From positions 186,015-250,014 of the forward strand of contig NZ_RJJW01000002.1 in NCBI RefSeq assembly GCF_003781945.1: a stretch of DNA of 64,000 nucleotides, given 5' to 3'. Shown piece after piece: positions 34,301 to 42,089 of this stretch. Made by a program: the position numbers and the translations under genes. Position 1 is the stretch's first letter. Each line of letters opens with the position of its first letter. This stretch comes from Halorubrum sp. CSM-61 (lineage in GTDB: Archaea; Halobacteriota; Halobacteria; Halobacteriales; Haloferacaceae). Below the pieces are notes generated by a model, which had not been told where the DNA came from, searched no databases, and saw only the letters and a list, made by a program, of their open reading frames with translations.

Positions 34301-35418
34301 CGGAAGAGGCGAAGAACACGCTTCGAATGCACCGGAGTGGAAGCCGAAGCGGGGCCGAAGACGGCGTCTACTGCGTGACCGTCGAAGATAATCACACGCT
34401 CCTCGCGGGACGGAACGGGAAGTTCCAATTTGTCGGACAATCCCTGTACGGAGTGACAGGTTGGGATCGGTTCCGGCTTTACGACAAAGAGGGCGCAGCA
34501 GCCGTCACGGCGACCGGTCGCGAGGTCATCGACTTCACCGAGGAGGCCGCAGAGGAGCTTAATTATCAGGTAGCTTATGGGGATACTGACAGCGTTATGC
34601 TATCTTTATCTGACATGTCGAAGGAGGAGGCGATCGAGACCTCCTTCGAGATCGAGGACCACATCAACGAGCGCTACGACGACTTCGCGCGCGACGAACT
34701 CAACGCCGAGTTCCACCGCTTCCAGATCGAGTTCGAGAAGCTCTACCGCCGGTTCTTCCAAGCCGGCAAGAAGAAGCGGTACGCCGGCCACATCGTCTGG
34801 AAGGAGGGGAAAGACGTCGACGACATCGACATCACCGGCTTCGAGTACAAGCGGTCGGATATCGCCGGGATCACGAAGGAGGTCCAACAGAACGTCATCG
34901 AGACGATCGTGACGGGAGACGACATCGACGAGGACCTAGAGGAGATAAAAGCGTACCTCGTGGACGTGATCGCCGAGGTGCTCGACGGCGACGTGGACCT
35001 CGACGAGATCGGTATCCCGGGCGGGATCGGCAAGAAGCTCGACGCCTACGAGACCCCGACCGCGCAGGTGCGCGGGGCGAAGTACGCCAACCTCATGCTC
35101 GGAACCAACTTCGGCAGCGGCTCGAAGCCGAAGCGGCTCTACATCGAGAAGGTCCACCCCGACTTCTGGCAGCGGATGGAGGACGAGGAGGGGCTCGACC
35201 CGCAGCGAGACCACCTGTACGGGGAGTTCAAACGCGATCCGGACGTGATCTGTTTCGAGTACGCCGATCAGGTCCCCGACGAGTTCGAGGTCGACTGGGA
35301 GAAGATGCTGGACAAGACCCTGCAGGGACCGATCGAGCGCGTCATCGAGGCGCTCGGGATGTCCTGGGAGGAGGTCAAGACGGGACAGGAACAGACCGGG
35401 CTCGGCTCGTTCATGTGA
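31390..35418 (+). CDS. polB: Family B replicative DNA polymerase with intein
   Basis: The precursor is 1,342 residues; removing the intein (608-1017) leaves 932. Exonuclease motifs are FDIEVDDR (Exo I), GWNFEDFDAPYLL (Exo II) and YSIRDVEL (Exo III). Polymerase motif A is DLKSLYPM; the last residue differs from the usual S. Motif B is KVIMN-SLYG, split by the intein, and motif C is YGDTDS. The ATG at 31390 is 24 nt after a TTTTTTAG box. Two or three stretches around Exo II, motif B and motif C use unusually AT-rich codons against a GC-rich gene. It replicates the chromosome with PCNA. The C-terminus ends QTGLGSFM, a PIP-like motif (QxxLxxF). Confidence 0.97.
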   Translation: MTQSGLSDFSPSGDADGGSGGSTEAEREELAAQEAAVVAGGGRGRVSDVVDVDEAKFPESTGTVELMITQIDYAVEGYGSDEYPVVHVFGRRPAEHVDGADHDTVEHLRVLGVEPYFYVPTADLDRDPVEEYDVVIGTREENVEGEPYESIRGEPLTRIVARTPRDVGNIRDDFATTFEADILFPNRFLIDNGINGGIRVEERRLDDGEGTIQVHEGMLEPAAVDAEMRVNTFDIEVDDRRGFPEDGEEPIICLTSHDSYDDEYVVWLYDAPEAEIPPPEDLPDYEGIVGDGGEVDFEVRTFEEEAAMLDAFVEYIQETDVDLMTGWNFEDFDAPYLLDRMEVLDDGSQYDLSVDRLSRIGEVWRSGWGGPDVKGRVVFDLLYAYKRTMFTELESYRLDAVGERELGVGKERYTGDIGDLWEQDPERLLEYSIRDVELCVEIDRKQDVIAFWDEVRTFVGCKIEDAPTPGDTVDMYVLHKAFGKFALPTKGQQESEEFEGGAVFDPITGVKEMVTVQDLKSLYPMCMVTINAGPETKVDPDEYDGETYVAPNGTHFRKQPDGIMREMVDELLSEREEKKALRNDHEPGTEPYEQYDRQQASVKVIMNCFTPDTEVVTPDGVRSITELEVGDAVYSLDPETEEMAVKTVEETHAYPDYRGELVDIETSKIDFRVTPNHRMLVRKNETNGITEDGYSFVEAGDLDRATNYELPHDWDGPDGERVEEVDLTELVDGEYEVWVRPSVHGHTFTAELGWTPRRVPKADVGETGYVFTAAEFEEHREYVESVCEMSFVHRESGRKWIPRTFDGDDFFELLAWYVTEGNVYTSAEKRFGDNLRGSATTIQIAQDAVADGGDSDHETIGDLLNRMGLDYYVDDRSYQFTSALLGDLLRDRCGDGSFEKRIPDRVFEATRAQKRAFLETLIDGDGDRQTGSWRYTTSSEELRDDVLRLCAHLGLTANYNRDSGSWRVYVTEEAKNTLRMHRSGSRSGAEDGVYCVTVEDNHTLLAGRNGKFQFVGQSLYGVTGWDRFRLYDKEGAAAVTATGREVIDFTEEAAEELNYQVAYGDTDSVMLSLSDMSKEEAIETSFEIEDHINERYDDFARDELNAEFHRFQIEFEKLYRRFFQAGKKKRYAGHIVWKEGKDVDDIDITGFEYKRSDIAGITKEVQQNVIETIVTGDDIDEDLEEIKAYLVDVIAEVLDGDVDLDEIGIPGGIGKKLDAYETPTAQVRGAKYANLMLGTNFGSGSKPKRLYIEKVHPDFWQRMEDEEGLDPQRDHLYGEFKRDPDVICFEYADQVPDEFEVDWEKMLDKTLQGPIERVIEALGMSWEEVKTGQEQTGLGSFM
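33211..34440 (+). other. PolB intein with LAGLIDADG endonuclease domain
   Basis: This is a 410-residue intein inserted between Asn607 and Ser1018 in motif B (KVIMN/SLYG), the classic pol-a site. Block A is CFTPDTEVVTPDGVRSI with Cys1 as nucleophile. Block B contains VTPNHRMLV with the conserved His. The DOD endonuclease shows LLAWYVTEGNVY and FLETLIDGDGD. The C-terminal splice block is CVTVEDNHTLLAGRNGKFQFVGQ, ending Gly-Gln rather than the usual His-Asn, followed by Ser as +1 residue. Similar Gln-ending inteins exist, so splicing may still work. The endonuclease catalytic Asp/Glu pair looks partly intact (E in TEG, D in DGD). Confidence 0.93.
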
Positions 35419-35566
35419 CTCGGCCCGGGGCCTGAGTCCAAATTTTGGAAACAGCTTTTCGATCGTCGGAAAAATTCTTGCCGATCTCGAGAGATTCTAC
35501 GGGGAGATGCGTAACCATTAACCCGCCGAGAGACCACTATACGGACACGAGGCAACGAGAATACAT

Positions 35567-36484
35567 ATGGCAACTCTCGAAATCAACGATCTTCACGCGC
35601 GAGTGGCGGAAGAGGACGGCGAACGCATCCTTCGGGGAGTCGACCTGACCGTCGAGTCCGGTGACATCCACGCGCTGATGGGCCCGAACGGCTCCGGGAA
35701 GTCGACGCTCGCGAAGGTCATCGCCGGCCACCCCGCGTACGAGGTCACCGGCGGCGAGGTCCTCCTGCATCTCGACGAGGAGGACGTCGCCGACATCGAC
35801 GCCGAGCTCGACGACGAGGACTACCACTGGGAGCTGCTCGAGCTCGAACCCAACGAGCGCGCCGCGCTCGGCATCTTCCTCGGGTTCCAGTACCCGGCGG
35901 AGATCGAGGGTGTCACCATGACGAACTTCCTCCGACAGGCGCTCAACGCTAAGGCGGACGAGCGCGAGGAGCTGTTCGAAGACGAGGACGAGGAGTCGGC
36001 CGAGGCCGACGACGACGAGGGCTACGAGACCTCCCCGATGGAGGGTCCCGCGGACGACGGCGAGATCGGTGTCGCCGAGTTCCAGGAGATCCTCTCGGAG
36101 AAGATGGAGCTGCTCGACATGGACGAGAAGTTCATGCAGCGGTACCTCAACGCCGGCTTCTCCGGCGGCGAGAAGAAGCAGAACGAGGTGCTGCAGGCGG
36201 CGATGCTCGAGCCCGCGGTCGCGGTGCTCGACGAGATCGACTCCGGACTCGACATCGACCGACTGCAGGACGTCTCGAAGGGGATCAACGCGCTCCGCGA
36301 CGAGCAGGGCACGGGCGTCCTCCAGATCACTCACTACCAGCGGATTCTCGACTACGTCGAGCCCGACCACGTCCACGTAATGCTGGACGGCGAGGTCGTC
36401 AAGAGCGGCGGCGCGGAGCTCGCCGAGAAGCTCGAGGACAAGGGGTACGACTGGGTCCGCGAGGACGCGTTCGAGACCGCGTAA
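35567..36484 (+). CDS. sufC: SufC ATPase of the Fe-S cluster assembly system
   Basis: The 305-residue ABC-type ATPase has Walker [10 protein letters not shown] (about 45-53). The signature [16 protein letters not shown] and Walker [12 protein letters not shown] are those of SufC, not of transport ATPases. An acidic insert of about 30 residues (about 125-160) between the Q-loop region and the signature is a halophile addition. SufC dimerises with SufBD and powers cluster assembly on the scaffold. It begins the sufCBD operon, 52 nt before sufB. The 35419-35566 upstream gap holds a T-rich palindrome (CCAAATTTTGG) and an AT-rich promoter. Confidence 0.96.
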   Translation: MATLEINDLHARVAEEDGERILRGVDLTVESGDIHALMGPNGSGKSTLAKVIAGHPAYEVTGGEVLLHLDEEDVADIDAELDDEDYHWELLELEPNERAALGIFLGFQYPAEIEGVTMTNFLRQALNAKADEREELFEDEDEESAEADDDEGYETSPMEGPADDGEIGVAEFQEILSEKMELLDMDEKFMQRYLNAGFSGGEKKQNEVLQAAMLEPAVAVLDEIDSGLDIDRLQDVSKGINALRDEQGTGVLQITHYQRILDYVEPDHVHVMLDGEVVKSGGAELAEKLEDKGYDWVREDAFETA

Positions 36485-36536
36485 CCGAATCCAGTCACGC
36501 GATACACGTAAACACGGGAACCCGTAACAATACACT

Positions 36537-37967
36537 ATGAGCTCACAACAGGACGAACTGAAGGAGACAGACACCGAGGCCCGCTTCGAGTTCAAGAAGG
36601 AGGAGAAATCCGCCTTCCAGACCGAGAAGGGTCTCACCGAGGAGACGGTCCGCGTCATCTCGGAGGACAAAGACGAACCGGAGTGGATGCTGGAGCGGCG
36701 CCTGCGCGCGCTCGAGCAGTTCCAGGAGATGCCGATGCCGACCGACTGGCCCGGACAGCCCGACCTGAGCGAGGTCGACGTCGACGAGATCATCCCGTAC
36801 ATTCGGCCCGACGTGGACGTCCGCGCCGGCGTCGACGACTGGACCGAACTCCCGGACGAGATCAAAGACACCTTCGACAAGCTTGGGATCCCGGAGGCCG
36901 AGAAGAACGCGCTCTCCGGCGTCGGCGCCCAGTACGAGTCGGAGGTCGTCTACCAGAACATGCAGGAGCGGTGGGAAGAGAAGGGCGTCATCTTCTGTAA
37001 CATGGACGAGGCGGTCCAGGAGCACGAGGAGCTCGTCCGCGAGCACTTCATGACGAAGTGCGTCCCCCCGAGCGACAACAAGTTCGCCGCGCTCCACGGC
37101 GCGATCTGGTCCGGCGGCTCGTTCGTCTACGTGCCGGAGAACACCACCGTCGACATGCCGGTGCAGGCGTACTTCCGGATGAACTCCGAGGGGATGGGCC
37201 AGTTCGAGCACACGCTCATCATCGCCGAGGAGGGCTCCGAGGTCCACTACATCGAGGGCTGTTCCGCCCCGAAGTACTCGGCGTTTAATCTTCACTCCGG
37301 CGGCGTCGAAGTGTTCGTCGGCGAGGACGCCCACGTCCAGTACTCCACGGTGCAGAACTGGTCGAAGAACACCTACAACCTGAACACCAAGCGCGCCATC
37401 GCCGAGAAGGGCGGGCGCATGGAGTGGATCTCCGGGTCGATGGGGTCGAAGGCGACGATGCTGTACCCCTCGACGATCCTGAAGGGCCGCGGCGCCTCCG
37501 ACAACCACATCACCATCGCCTTCGCGGGCGAGGGACAGGACATCGACACGGGCGCGAAGGTGTACCACAACGCGCCGAACACCAAATCGACCGTCGAGTC
37601 GAAGTCGATCGCGAAGGACGGCGGCCGCACGAACTACCGCGGGCTCATCCACATCGCCGACGGCGCCGAGAACTCCTCGACCGCCGTCGAGTGCGACGCG
37701 CTGATGTTCGACAACGAGTCGACCTCCGACACCATGCCGTACATGGAGATCAACGAGTCGAAGGTCGACGTCGCCCACGAGGCGACCGTCGGGAAGATCG
37801 GCGACGAGGACATCTTCTACCTGCAGTCGCGCGGCCTCGACGACGACGACGCCAAGCAGATGATCGTTTCGGGCTTCATCGAGCCCATCACGGAGGAGCT
37901 GCCCATCGAGTACGCCGTCGAGCTCAACCGGCTCGTCGAGCTGGAGATGGAGGGCTCGCTCGGATAA
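36537..37967 (+). CDS. sufB: SufB scaffold subunit
   Basis: This is 476 residues. Family blocks are visible: EPEWMLERRLRALEQF, KCVPPSDNKFAALHGAIWSGG, FVYVPENTTVDMPVQAYFR and the conserved EGCSAPKYS. NWSKNTYNLNTKRA and CDALMFDNESTSDTMPYME follow. It forms the beta-helix scaffold on which Fe-S clusters are built with SufC and SufD. It is one nt from sufD. Length matches the family. Confidence 0.96.
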   Translation: MSSQQDELKETDTEARFEFKKEEKSAFQTEKGLTEETVRVISEDKDEPEWMLERRLRALEQFQEMPMPTDWPGQPDLSEVDVDEIIPYIRPDVDVRAGVDDWTELPDEIKDTFDKLGIPEAEKNALSGVGAQYESEVVYQNMQERWEEKGVIFCNMDEAVQEHEELVREHFMTKCVPPSDNKFAALHGAIWSGGSFVYVPENTTVDMPVQAYFRMNSEGMGQFEHTLIIAEEGSEVHYIEGCSAPKYSAFNLHSGGVEVFVGEDAHVQYSTVQNWSKNTYNLNTKRAIAEKGGRMEWISGSMGSKATMLYPSTILKGRGASDNHITIAFAGEGQDIDTGAKVYHNAPNTKSTVESKSIAKDGGRTNYRGLIHIADGAENSSTAVECDALMFDNESTSDTMPYMEINESKVDVAHEATVGKIGDEDIFYLQSRGLDDDDAKQMIVSGFIEPITEELPIEYAVELNRLVELEMEGSLG

Positions 37968-37968
37968 C

Positions 37969-39201
37969 ATGAGCACGCAAGCAATCGAGAGCCTCTCTGA
38001 GGACACGGTACGACGCATCGCCGACGAACGCGACGAGCCCGAGTGGCTCCTCGAGACCCGTCTGAACGCGCTGTCGGCGCTGGAGACGGCCGAGCTGCCG
38101 GACGTGATCCAGACGCCCGGGCGACGCTGGACCGACCTGGAGGCCCTCGACTTCGAGTCGCTGGTCGACCCGCTGAACCAGTCCGACGCCACGGAGCGGA
38201 CGGTCGGCGACGACGAGGTCGTCGTCCTCCCCTTCACGGAGGCGTTCGACGAGTACGGCGACGTCATCGAGGCGAACTTCGGCTCGGTGCTCGACCCCGA
38301 GCACAACTACCTCACCGCGCTGTCGGTGGCGCTGTTCACGACCGGGACGTTCGTCTACGTCCCCGAGGGCGTCGACGTCGAGGACGTGACGGTGCGCGCG
38401 GAGATGAACTCCCGTTCGCTGTTCAGCCAGACGCTCGTCGTCGCCGAGGAGTCGTCGTCGGTGACGATCCTCGAATCGATCGAGTCCGGGGATAGCGAGG
38501 CCGCCGCCTCGGAAGGCGTCGACGGCGACCGGTACTTCTCGAACCTCGTCGAGATCGCCGCGGGTGAGAACGCGAACGTCCAGTTCGGCTCGCTCCAGAA
38601 CCTCGACGACGACTCGTACACCTACTCGCTGAAGCGCGGCGTGACCGACACGTATGCGACGCTCGACTGGATCGAGAGCAACTTCGGCTCGAAGCTCACG
38701 CGCTCCGACGTCGAGACCGAACTGAACGGCGACGGCTCCGAGAGCCAGATCGTCGGGACGTTCTTCGGCACCGAGGACCAGCACTTCGACATCAACGCCC
38801 GCGTCTGGCACCAGGCCGAGCACACGACGGCCGACCTCGTCACGCGCGGCGTGCTCGACGACGTGGCCCGCTCCGTCTACGAGGGGGTTCAGGACGTCGG
38901 CAACGACGCGTGGAACACCTCCAGCTACCAGCGCGAGAACACGCTGATGCTATCGGACGACGCCGAGGCAGACGCGTCCCCGAAACTGATCATCCACAAC
39001 CACGACACCGAGGCCTCGCACTCCGCGACGGTCGGACAGGTCGACGCCGAGGACCTGTTCTACCTCGAGAGTCGCTCGATCGACTCGCACACGGCTCGGA
39101 ACATGCTCGTCGAGGGCTTCTTCGTGCCCGTGTTAGAGGAGATCGCGGTCGACGAGTTCCGCGACGACGTCGAGGAGCTCGTCTTCGAGCGCCTGCAGTA
39201 G
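37969..39201 (+). CDS. sufD: SufD scaffold subunit
   Basis: The 410-residue SufB paralogue starts at ATG 37969, one nt after the sufB stop. The N-terminus repeats the SufB-like EPEWLLETRLNALSALE. Blocks such as FVYVPEGVDVEDVTV, SNFGSKLTRSDV and SRSIDSHTARNMLVEGFF identify SufD. It lacks the SufB cysteine block. It forms the SufBC2D complex with the neighbours and is needed for iron loading. Confidence 0.95.
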   Translation: MSTQAIESLSEDTVRRIADERDEPEWLLETRLNALSALETAELPDVIQTPGRRWTDLEALDFESLVDPLNQSDATERTVGDDEVVVLPFTEAFDEYGDVIEANFGSVLDPEHNYLTALSVALFTTGTFVYVPEGVDVEDVTVRAEMNSRSLFSQTLVVAEESSSVTILESIESGDSEAAASEGVDGDRYFSNLVEIAAGENANVQFGSLQNLDDDSYTYSLKRGVTDTYATLDWIESNFGSKLTRSDVETELNGDGSESQIVGTFFGTEDQHFDINARVWHQAEHTTADLVTRGVLDDVARSVYEGVQDVGNDAWNTSSYQRENTLMLSDDAEADASPKLIIHNHDTEASHSATVGQVDAEDLFYLESRSIDSHTARNMLVEGFFVPVLEEIAVDEFRDDVEELVFERLQ

Positions 39202-39333
39202 TCGCGGATCTCGGAGCAGGTCGATTTCCGTTTGCCGTTTTTCCGCGTGCAACGCCCCCGAGCCGCGGCGCTCGCGATCGAACGGCGATCGAAGGGGAAC
39301 TCCTTAAGTCGGACTACGTCCGAGTGCACGTGT

Positions 39334-39375
39334 ATGCGTACGGTCGTATCGAACGGTGACGGGTGGTCGCCGTGA
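39334..39375 (+). CDS. Possible 13-codon leader ORF before the ferritin-like gene
   Basis: A TTAAG promoter element (39304-39308) lies 26-30 nt before this ATG, which would make the ATG the 5' end of a leaderless mRNA. It encodes 13 residues (MRTVVSNGDGWSP). Its TGA overlaps the downstream GTG (39372) as GTGA. The overlap would couple translation of the two. The pattern resembles the leader at 61.1-61.3 kb. It may also be chance. Confidence 0.35.
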   Translation: MRTVVSNGDGWSP

Positions 39376-39857
39376 GCGTGAGCCAGCGGATCGCCTCGGA
39401 CGACCAGCTCGCCCGGTTGTTACAGATCGGAATCGTGCTGGAGGAGGTCGTGGAGGCGCGGGCGCACCACCACTACCAGAGCCTCGACGCCGAACTCGAC
39501 GAGGAGATCGAAGAGCTGCTCGCGGACGCCGCCGACGAGTCGGCCGAACACCGCCAGCGGCTCGAGTCGCTCATCGAGGGGCTCGGCGTCGACAGCGTCC
39601 CGTTCGACGAGATCGAGTCGCTCGTGGGCGCGCGGTACGGGCGGACCCAGCCGGAGGACTTCGACGGCGTGCTCTACGACCAGCTGTGTAACGAGGAGAC
39701 CGCCTACAAGTTCTACGACGATCTCATCCAGGCGATCGAGGAGTCGGACGCCGAGTTCTCGGTCGACCGCGCGGAGCTGTTAGACGAGCTGCGCGCGATC
39801 CGCGAGGAGGAGGCCGAGGGAGTCAGCGAAGTGACGGCGGTCATGGAGCGACGATGA
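39372..39857 (+). CDS. Ferritin-like / rubrerythrin-type di-iron protein
   Basis: This is 161 residues from GTG 39372; GTG 39363 or 39378 are possible. The four-helix pattern has EEVVEARAHHHY, ESAEHRQRLESLIEG, CNEETAYKFYDDLIQAIEE and RAELLDELRAIREEE. Glu and His residues at these positions suit a di-iron centre. It is shorter than rubrerythrins that have a rubredoxin domain, so it is a bare ferritin-like domain. It lies between the suf genes and a DtxR-type regulator, so a role in iron storage, oxygen stress or iron delivery is plausible. Confidence 0.75.
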   Translation: MSVSQRIASDDQLARLLQIGIVLEEVVEARAHHHYQSLDAELDEEIEELLADAADESAEHRQRLESLIEGLGVDSVPFDEIESLVGARYGRTQPEDFDGVLYDQLCNEETAYKFYDDLIQAIEESDAEFSVDRAELLDELRAIREEEAEGVSEVTAVMERR

Positions 39858-39900
39858 ACCGGGGGATCGAACCGACGACGAACGCCGACGGAGGGAAGCC

Positions 39901-40341
39901 GTGAACACCGCAGACCAGTACCTCAAGACGATATACGTCGTACAGAAGCAGGAAGACGGTCCCGCCTCGACCGGTTCGATCGCCGACTCGCTCGGCGTGA
40001 GCCCGGCGAGCGCCAACGAGATGATCGGGAAGCTCGAAGAGCGCGGGCTCGCCGAACACGAGAAGTACAAGGGGGTCCAGCTCACCGACGACGGGATCGT
40101 GCGGGCGCGCGACGCGCTCCAGACCTACTGTATCATCGAGCGCTTCCTGGCGAACGTCCTCGCCGTCGAGGACTTCCAGGCGGAGGCTCGCGAGCTGGAG
40201 GCGGTCATCGACGACACGGTCGCGGAGCGGCTCGACACGATCATCGACCGACAGCCGGAGTGCCCGGACTGCTTCGACCCCGAGACGGACGCCTGCGCGT
40301 GTCTGGAGATCGCGGCGGCACCGGTCGAACCCGAGCAGTAG
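39901..40341 (+). CDS. sirR: DtxR/SirR-family metal-dependent transcriptional regulator
   Basis: This is 146 residues from GTG. The N-terminal winged helix (DQYLKTIYVVQKQ, then GSIADSLGVSPASANEMIGKLEERGLAEH and GVQLTDDG) matches the MntR/SirR/IdeR DNA-binding domain. The second domain is helical. It is followed by a Cys-rich tail, CPDCFDPETDACACLE, which may bind iron or zinc. It lacks an SH3-like third domain. It is the best candidate to read the TTTAGG-N4-CCTAAA boxes at 47.6, 49.8, 54.6, 55.8 and 57.0 kb, but this is inference; its own promoter has no such box. Confidence 0.88.
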   Translation: MNTADQYLKTIYVVQKQEDGPASTGSIADSLGVSPASANEMIGKLEERGLAEHEKYKGVQLTDDGIVRARDALQTYCIIERFLANVLAVEDFQAEARELEAVIDDTVAERLDTIIDRQPECPDCFDPETDACACLEIAAAPVEPEQ

Positions 40342-40366
40342 CGGGGTCGCCTTCGGAAAACCGTCC

Positions 40367-41617
40367 TCAGACGCCCGTCGAGTAGCGCAGAATCCCCGCG
40401 ATCCCGCCGAACGCGTCGAGCAGCTGTTCGCCCTTCTCGAAGTCGGTGGAAATGAACTTGGTGTCGGTACCGCGCTGCTCGGCGATCGCCATCAGGTGCT
40501 CGATCACGTCCTCGCGCTCGTCGACCTCCGCCTCTTCGCCGCACTCCGAGCACTCGTGTGCGGGAGTGGAGTGTCGCGCGTCGATGACCTCGTACTCCTC
40601 GTGGCCGTTCGGGCATTCGTAGACGACCACGTCGGACCGGAGGTCCTCGGAGATGAGCAGGCGGTCGACCGAGCCCATGATCAGGTTCCGGCGGGTCTGG
40701 TCGAAGCCGTACGTGGCCTCGTCGCCGGTGTTGAGGTTCTCGAAGAACGTCTCCATGTGCCGTTTGTCCTCGACGATCTCCTGGTCGGCGAGCGCCTCGC
40801 TGGCGTTGTCGACGAGGTCCTTCAGCCCGGACTCGTCGGTGTACGCCACGTCGAACTTGCCGAGCACCTTGTCCTGGAGCTCGTGGTGGAGGTAGTCGCC
40901 GTCGAGGAACTCGTCTTTCGTCGGTGAGGGACCGCCCACGAGGATGCCGTCGAGCTCGTGGCGCTTGTCGACGAACAGGTCGTTGGCCATCCCCGCGACC
41001 TCCTGGTAGAAGTTGTCGATAGCCTCGAGGCGGAGACGGGCGAACCGCTGTGCGGACTGACCCCCTTTCCGCTGTTTGCCGGGGACGAGCGAGGAGGCGG
41101 ACTTGACGGCCTCGACCCGCTTGCCCTTCAGCCAGCCGACGTTCGCTTCCCGCCTGTCGAGGACGATGAGCCCGAACAGCCCGGAGTCCTCGAGCATGTG
41201 CTCGAGCGGCTCGGTGAGGAACTCGGAGTCGCAGTGGTACCGGAACGACTCGATTGGCTGTGGCGGCGACTCCAAGGTCCGGGTGACCATGTCGGTCTGG
41301 CCCCCGCCGGCGTCGATCGCTCCCGAGAAGATCACGATCCCGTTTTCGGGCGGGAAGGTGTCGTAGTAGCGGAGGCGGTCCTTGATCGACGTGAGCGCGT
41401 CCTGAACCGCGGTCCGGGTCTGCTTGGACTTGATGTTGGACGCCTCGCTGTGCTCCTGCGTGACGTGGGCGACCACGTCGGAGATCTGCCGATCCTCGGG
41501 GATGTAGATGGTGACGAGCTGCGTGCCGGAGCCCTCGAAGTCGCGGAGCTCCTCGATGACCTTGCGGAACTCGTACTTCCGCCGGTCCTCGCTCGCCTCT
41601 TGGGCGTCGCTACTCAT
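40367..41617 (-). CDS. prf1: Peptide chain release factor aRF1
   Basis: The 416-residue class I archaeal release factor starts at ATG 41617. SNIKSKQTR carries the NIKS stop-codon reader (about 65). GKQRKGGQSAQRF carries the GGQ loop that triggers peptidyl-tRNA hydrolysis. The C-terminal domain has EYEVIDARHSTPAHECSECGEEAEVDE with a Cys pair. It recognises all three stops with aRF3/ABCE1. Convergent to sirR, 26 nt apart. A promoter-like TTACTTAC lies about 27 nt upstream of the start on the minus strand. Confidence 0.96.
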   Translation of the reverse strand: MSSDAQEASEDRRKYEFRKVIEELRDFEGSGTQLVTIYIPEDRQISDVVAHVTQEHSEASNIKSKQTRTAVQDALTSIKDRLRYYDTFPPENGIVIFSGAIDAGGGQTDMVTRTLESPPQPIESFRYHCDSEFLTEPLEHMLEDSGLFGLIVLDRREANVGWLKGKRVEAVKSASSLVPGKQRKGGQSAQRFARLRLEAIDNFYQEVAGMANDLFVDKRHELDGILVGGPSPTKDEFLDGDYLHHELQDKVLGKFDVAYTDESGLKDLVDNASEALADQEIVEDKRHMETFFENLNTGDEATYGFDQTRRNLIMGSVDRLLISEDLRSDVVVYECPNGHEEYEVIDARHSTPAHECSECGEEAEVDEREDVIEHLMAIAEQRGTDTKFISTDFEKGEQLLDAFGGIAGILRYSTGV

Positions 41618-41708
41618 TACCCTAAATACGGCAGGTGCGTGTAAGTAAGCTTTGACCTCCCCGTCAGCGCGGCGATACCGGTTCACACGGGCCGTCGATC
41701 GGGGAGTT

Positions 41709-41965
41709 GTTTATAAAGCGAACTGTGGTGGCGTCGCCGGCGCTGCGCGCCGGCTGCCAGAGGGACCTTCGGTCCCTCGCTGGAGTCGGTGGTCCGGAGC
41801 GAAGCGGAGGACCACCGAGAGGTTGGGGAGGCGTGAGGTGCGGGGCGGTGCTGTGCGGGGTGGGACTCAAAGGGGCAGCCGGTGAGGACGAAACACGACG
41901 ACGAAAGCACCGCAGCGAGTCGCGCGAGTCCTCACCGGCTGGGGCTTTGAAGGAGTTCACCGTCG
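41709..41965 (+). repeat. Copy B of the intergenic repeat family (structured)
   Basis: This fills the 472-nt gap between aRF1 and argS. It begins with TTTATAAAG (41710-41718). Hairpins follow: CGCCGGC arms near 41735-41755, AGGGACC/GGTCCCT near 41761-41776, and a 10-bp stem near 41786-41818 with loop GGAGCGAAGCGG. Then comes the core GGTTGGGGAGG and GGGACTCAAAGGGGCAG. The final long-range stem pairs 41876-41889 with 41928-41941 (CAGCCGGTGAGGAC with its exact complement), then GGGGCTTTG. No protein with plausible halophilic composition is encoded. Confidence 0.8.
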
Positions 41966-42089
41966 ATCAGTCAGGTCCGCCAGTAACCGTTTGTGAATGA
42001 CTCGTCGAAGACGGAGCGACGCTCATCACACCGCTGCCGCCAAAATCCCGATCGAAGAAACCCGAACCGTGGCCCCAATCGCCCCGTTC

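Noticed and set aside
41618-41632. CCTAAATAC before aRF1 as an iron half-site
   Set aside because: Only one half is present and the gene is housekeeping.
41664-41960. Protein-coding frames inside the repeat copies (also at 44082, 45575, 50.8 kb)
   Set aside because: They recur as Pro/Arg/Ser-rich frames in several reading directions of the same repeat. The hairpins explain the sequence better than a protein.
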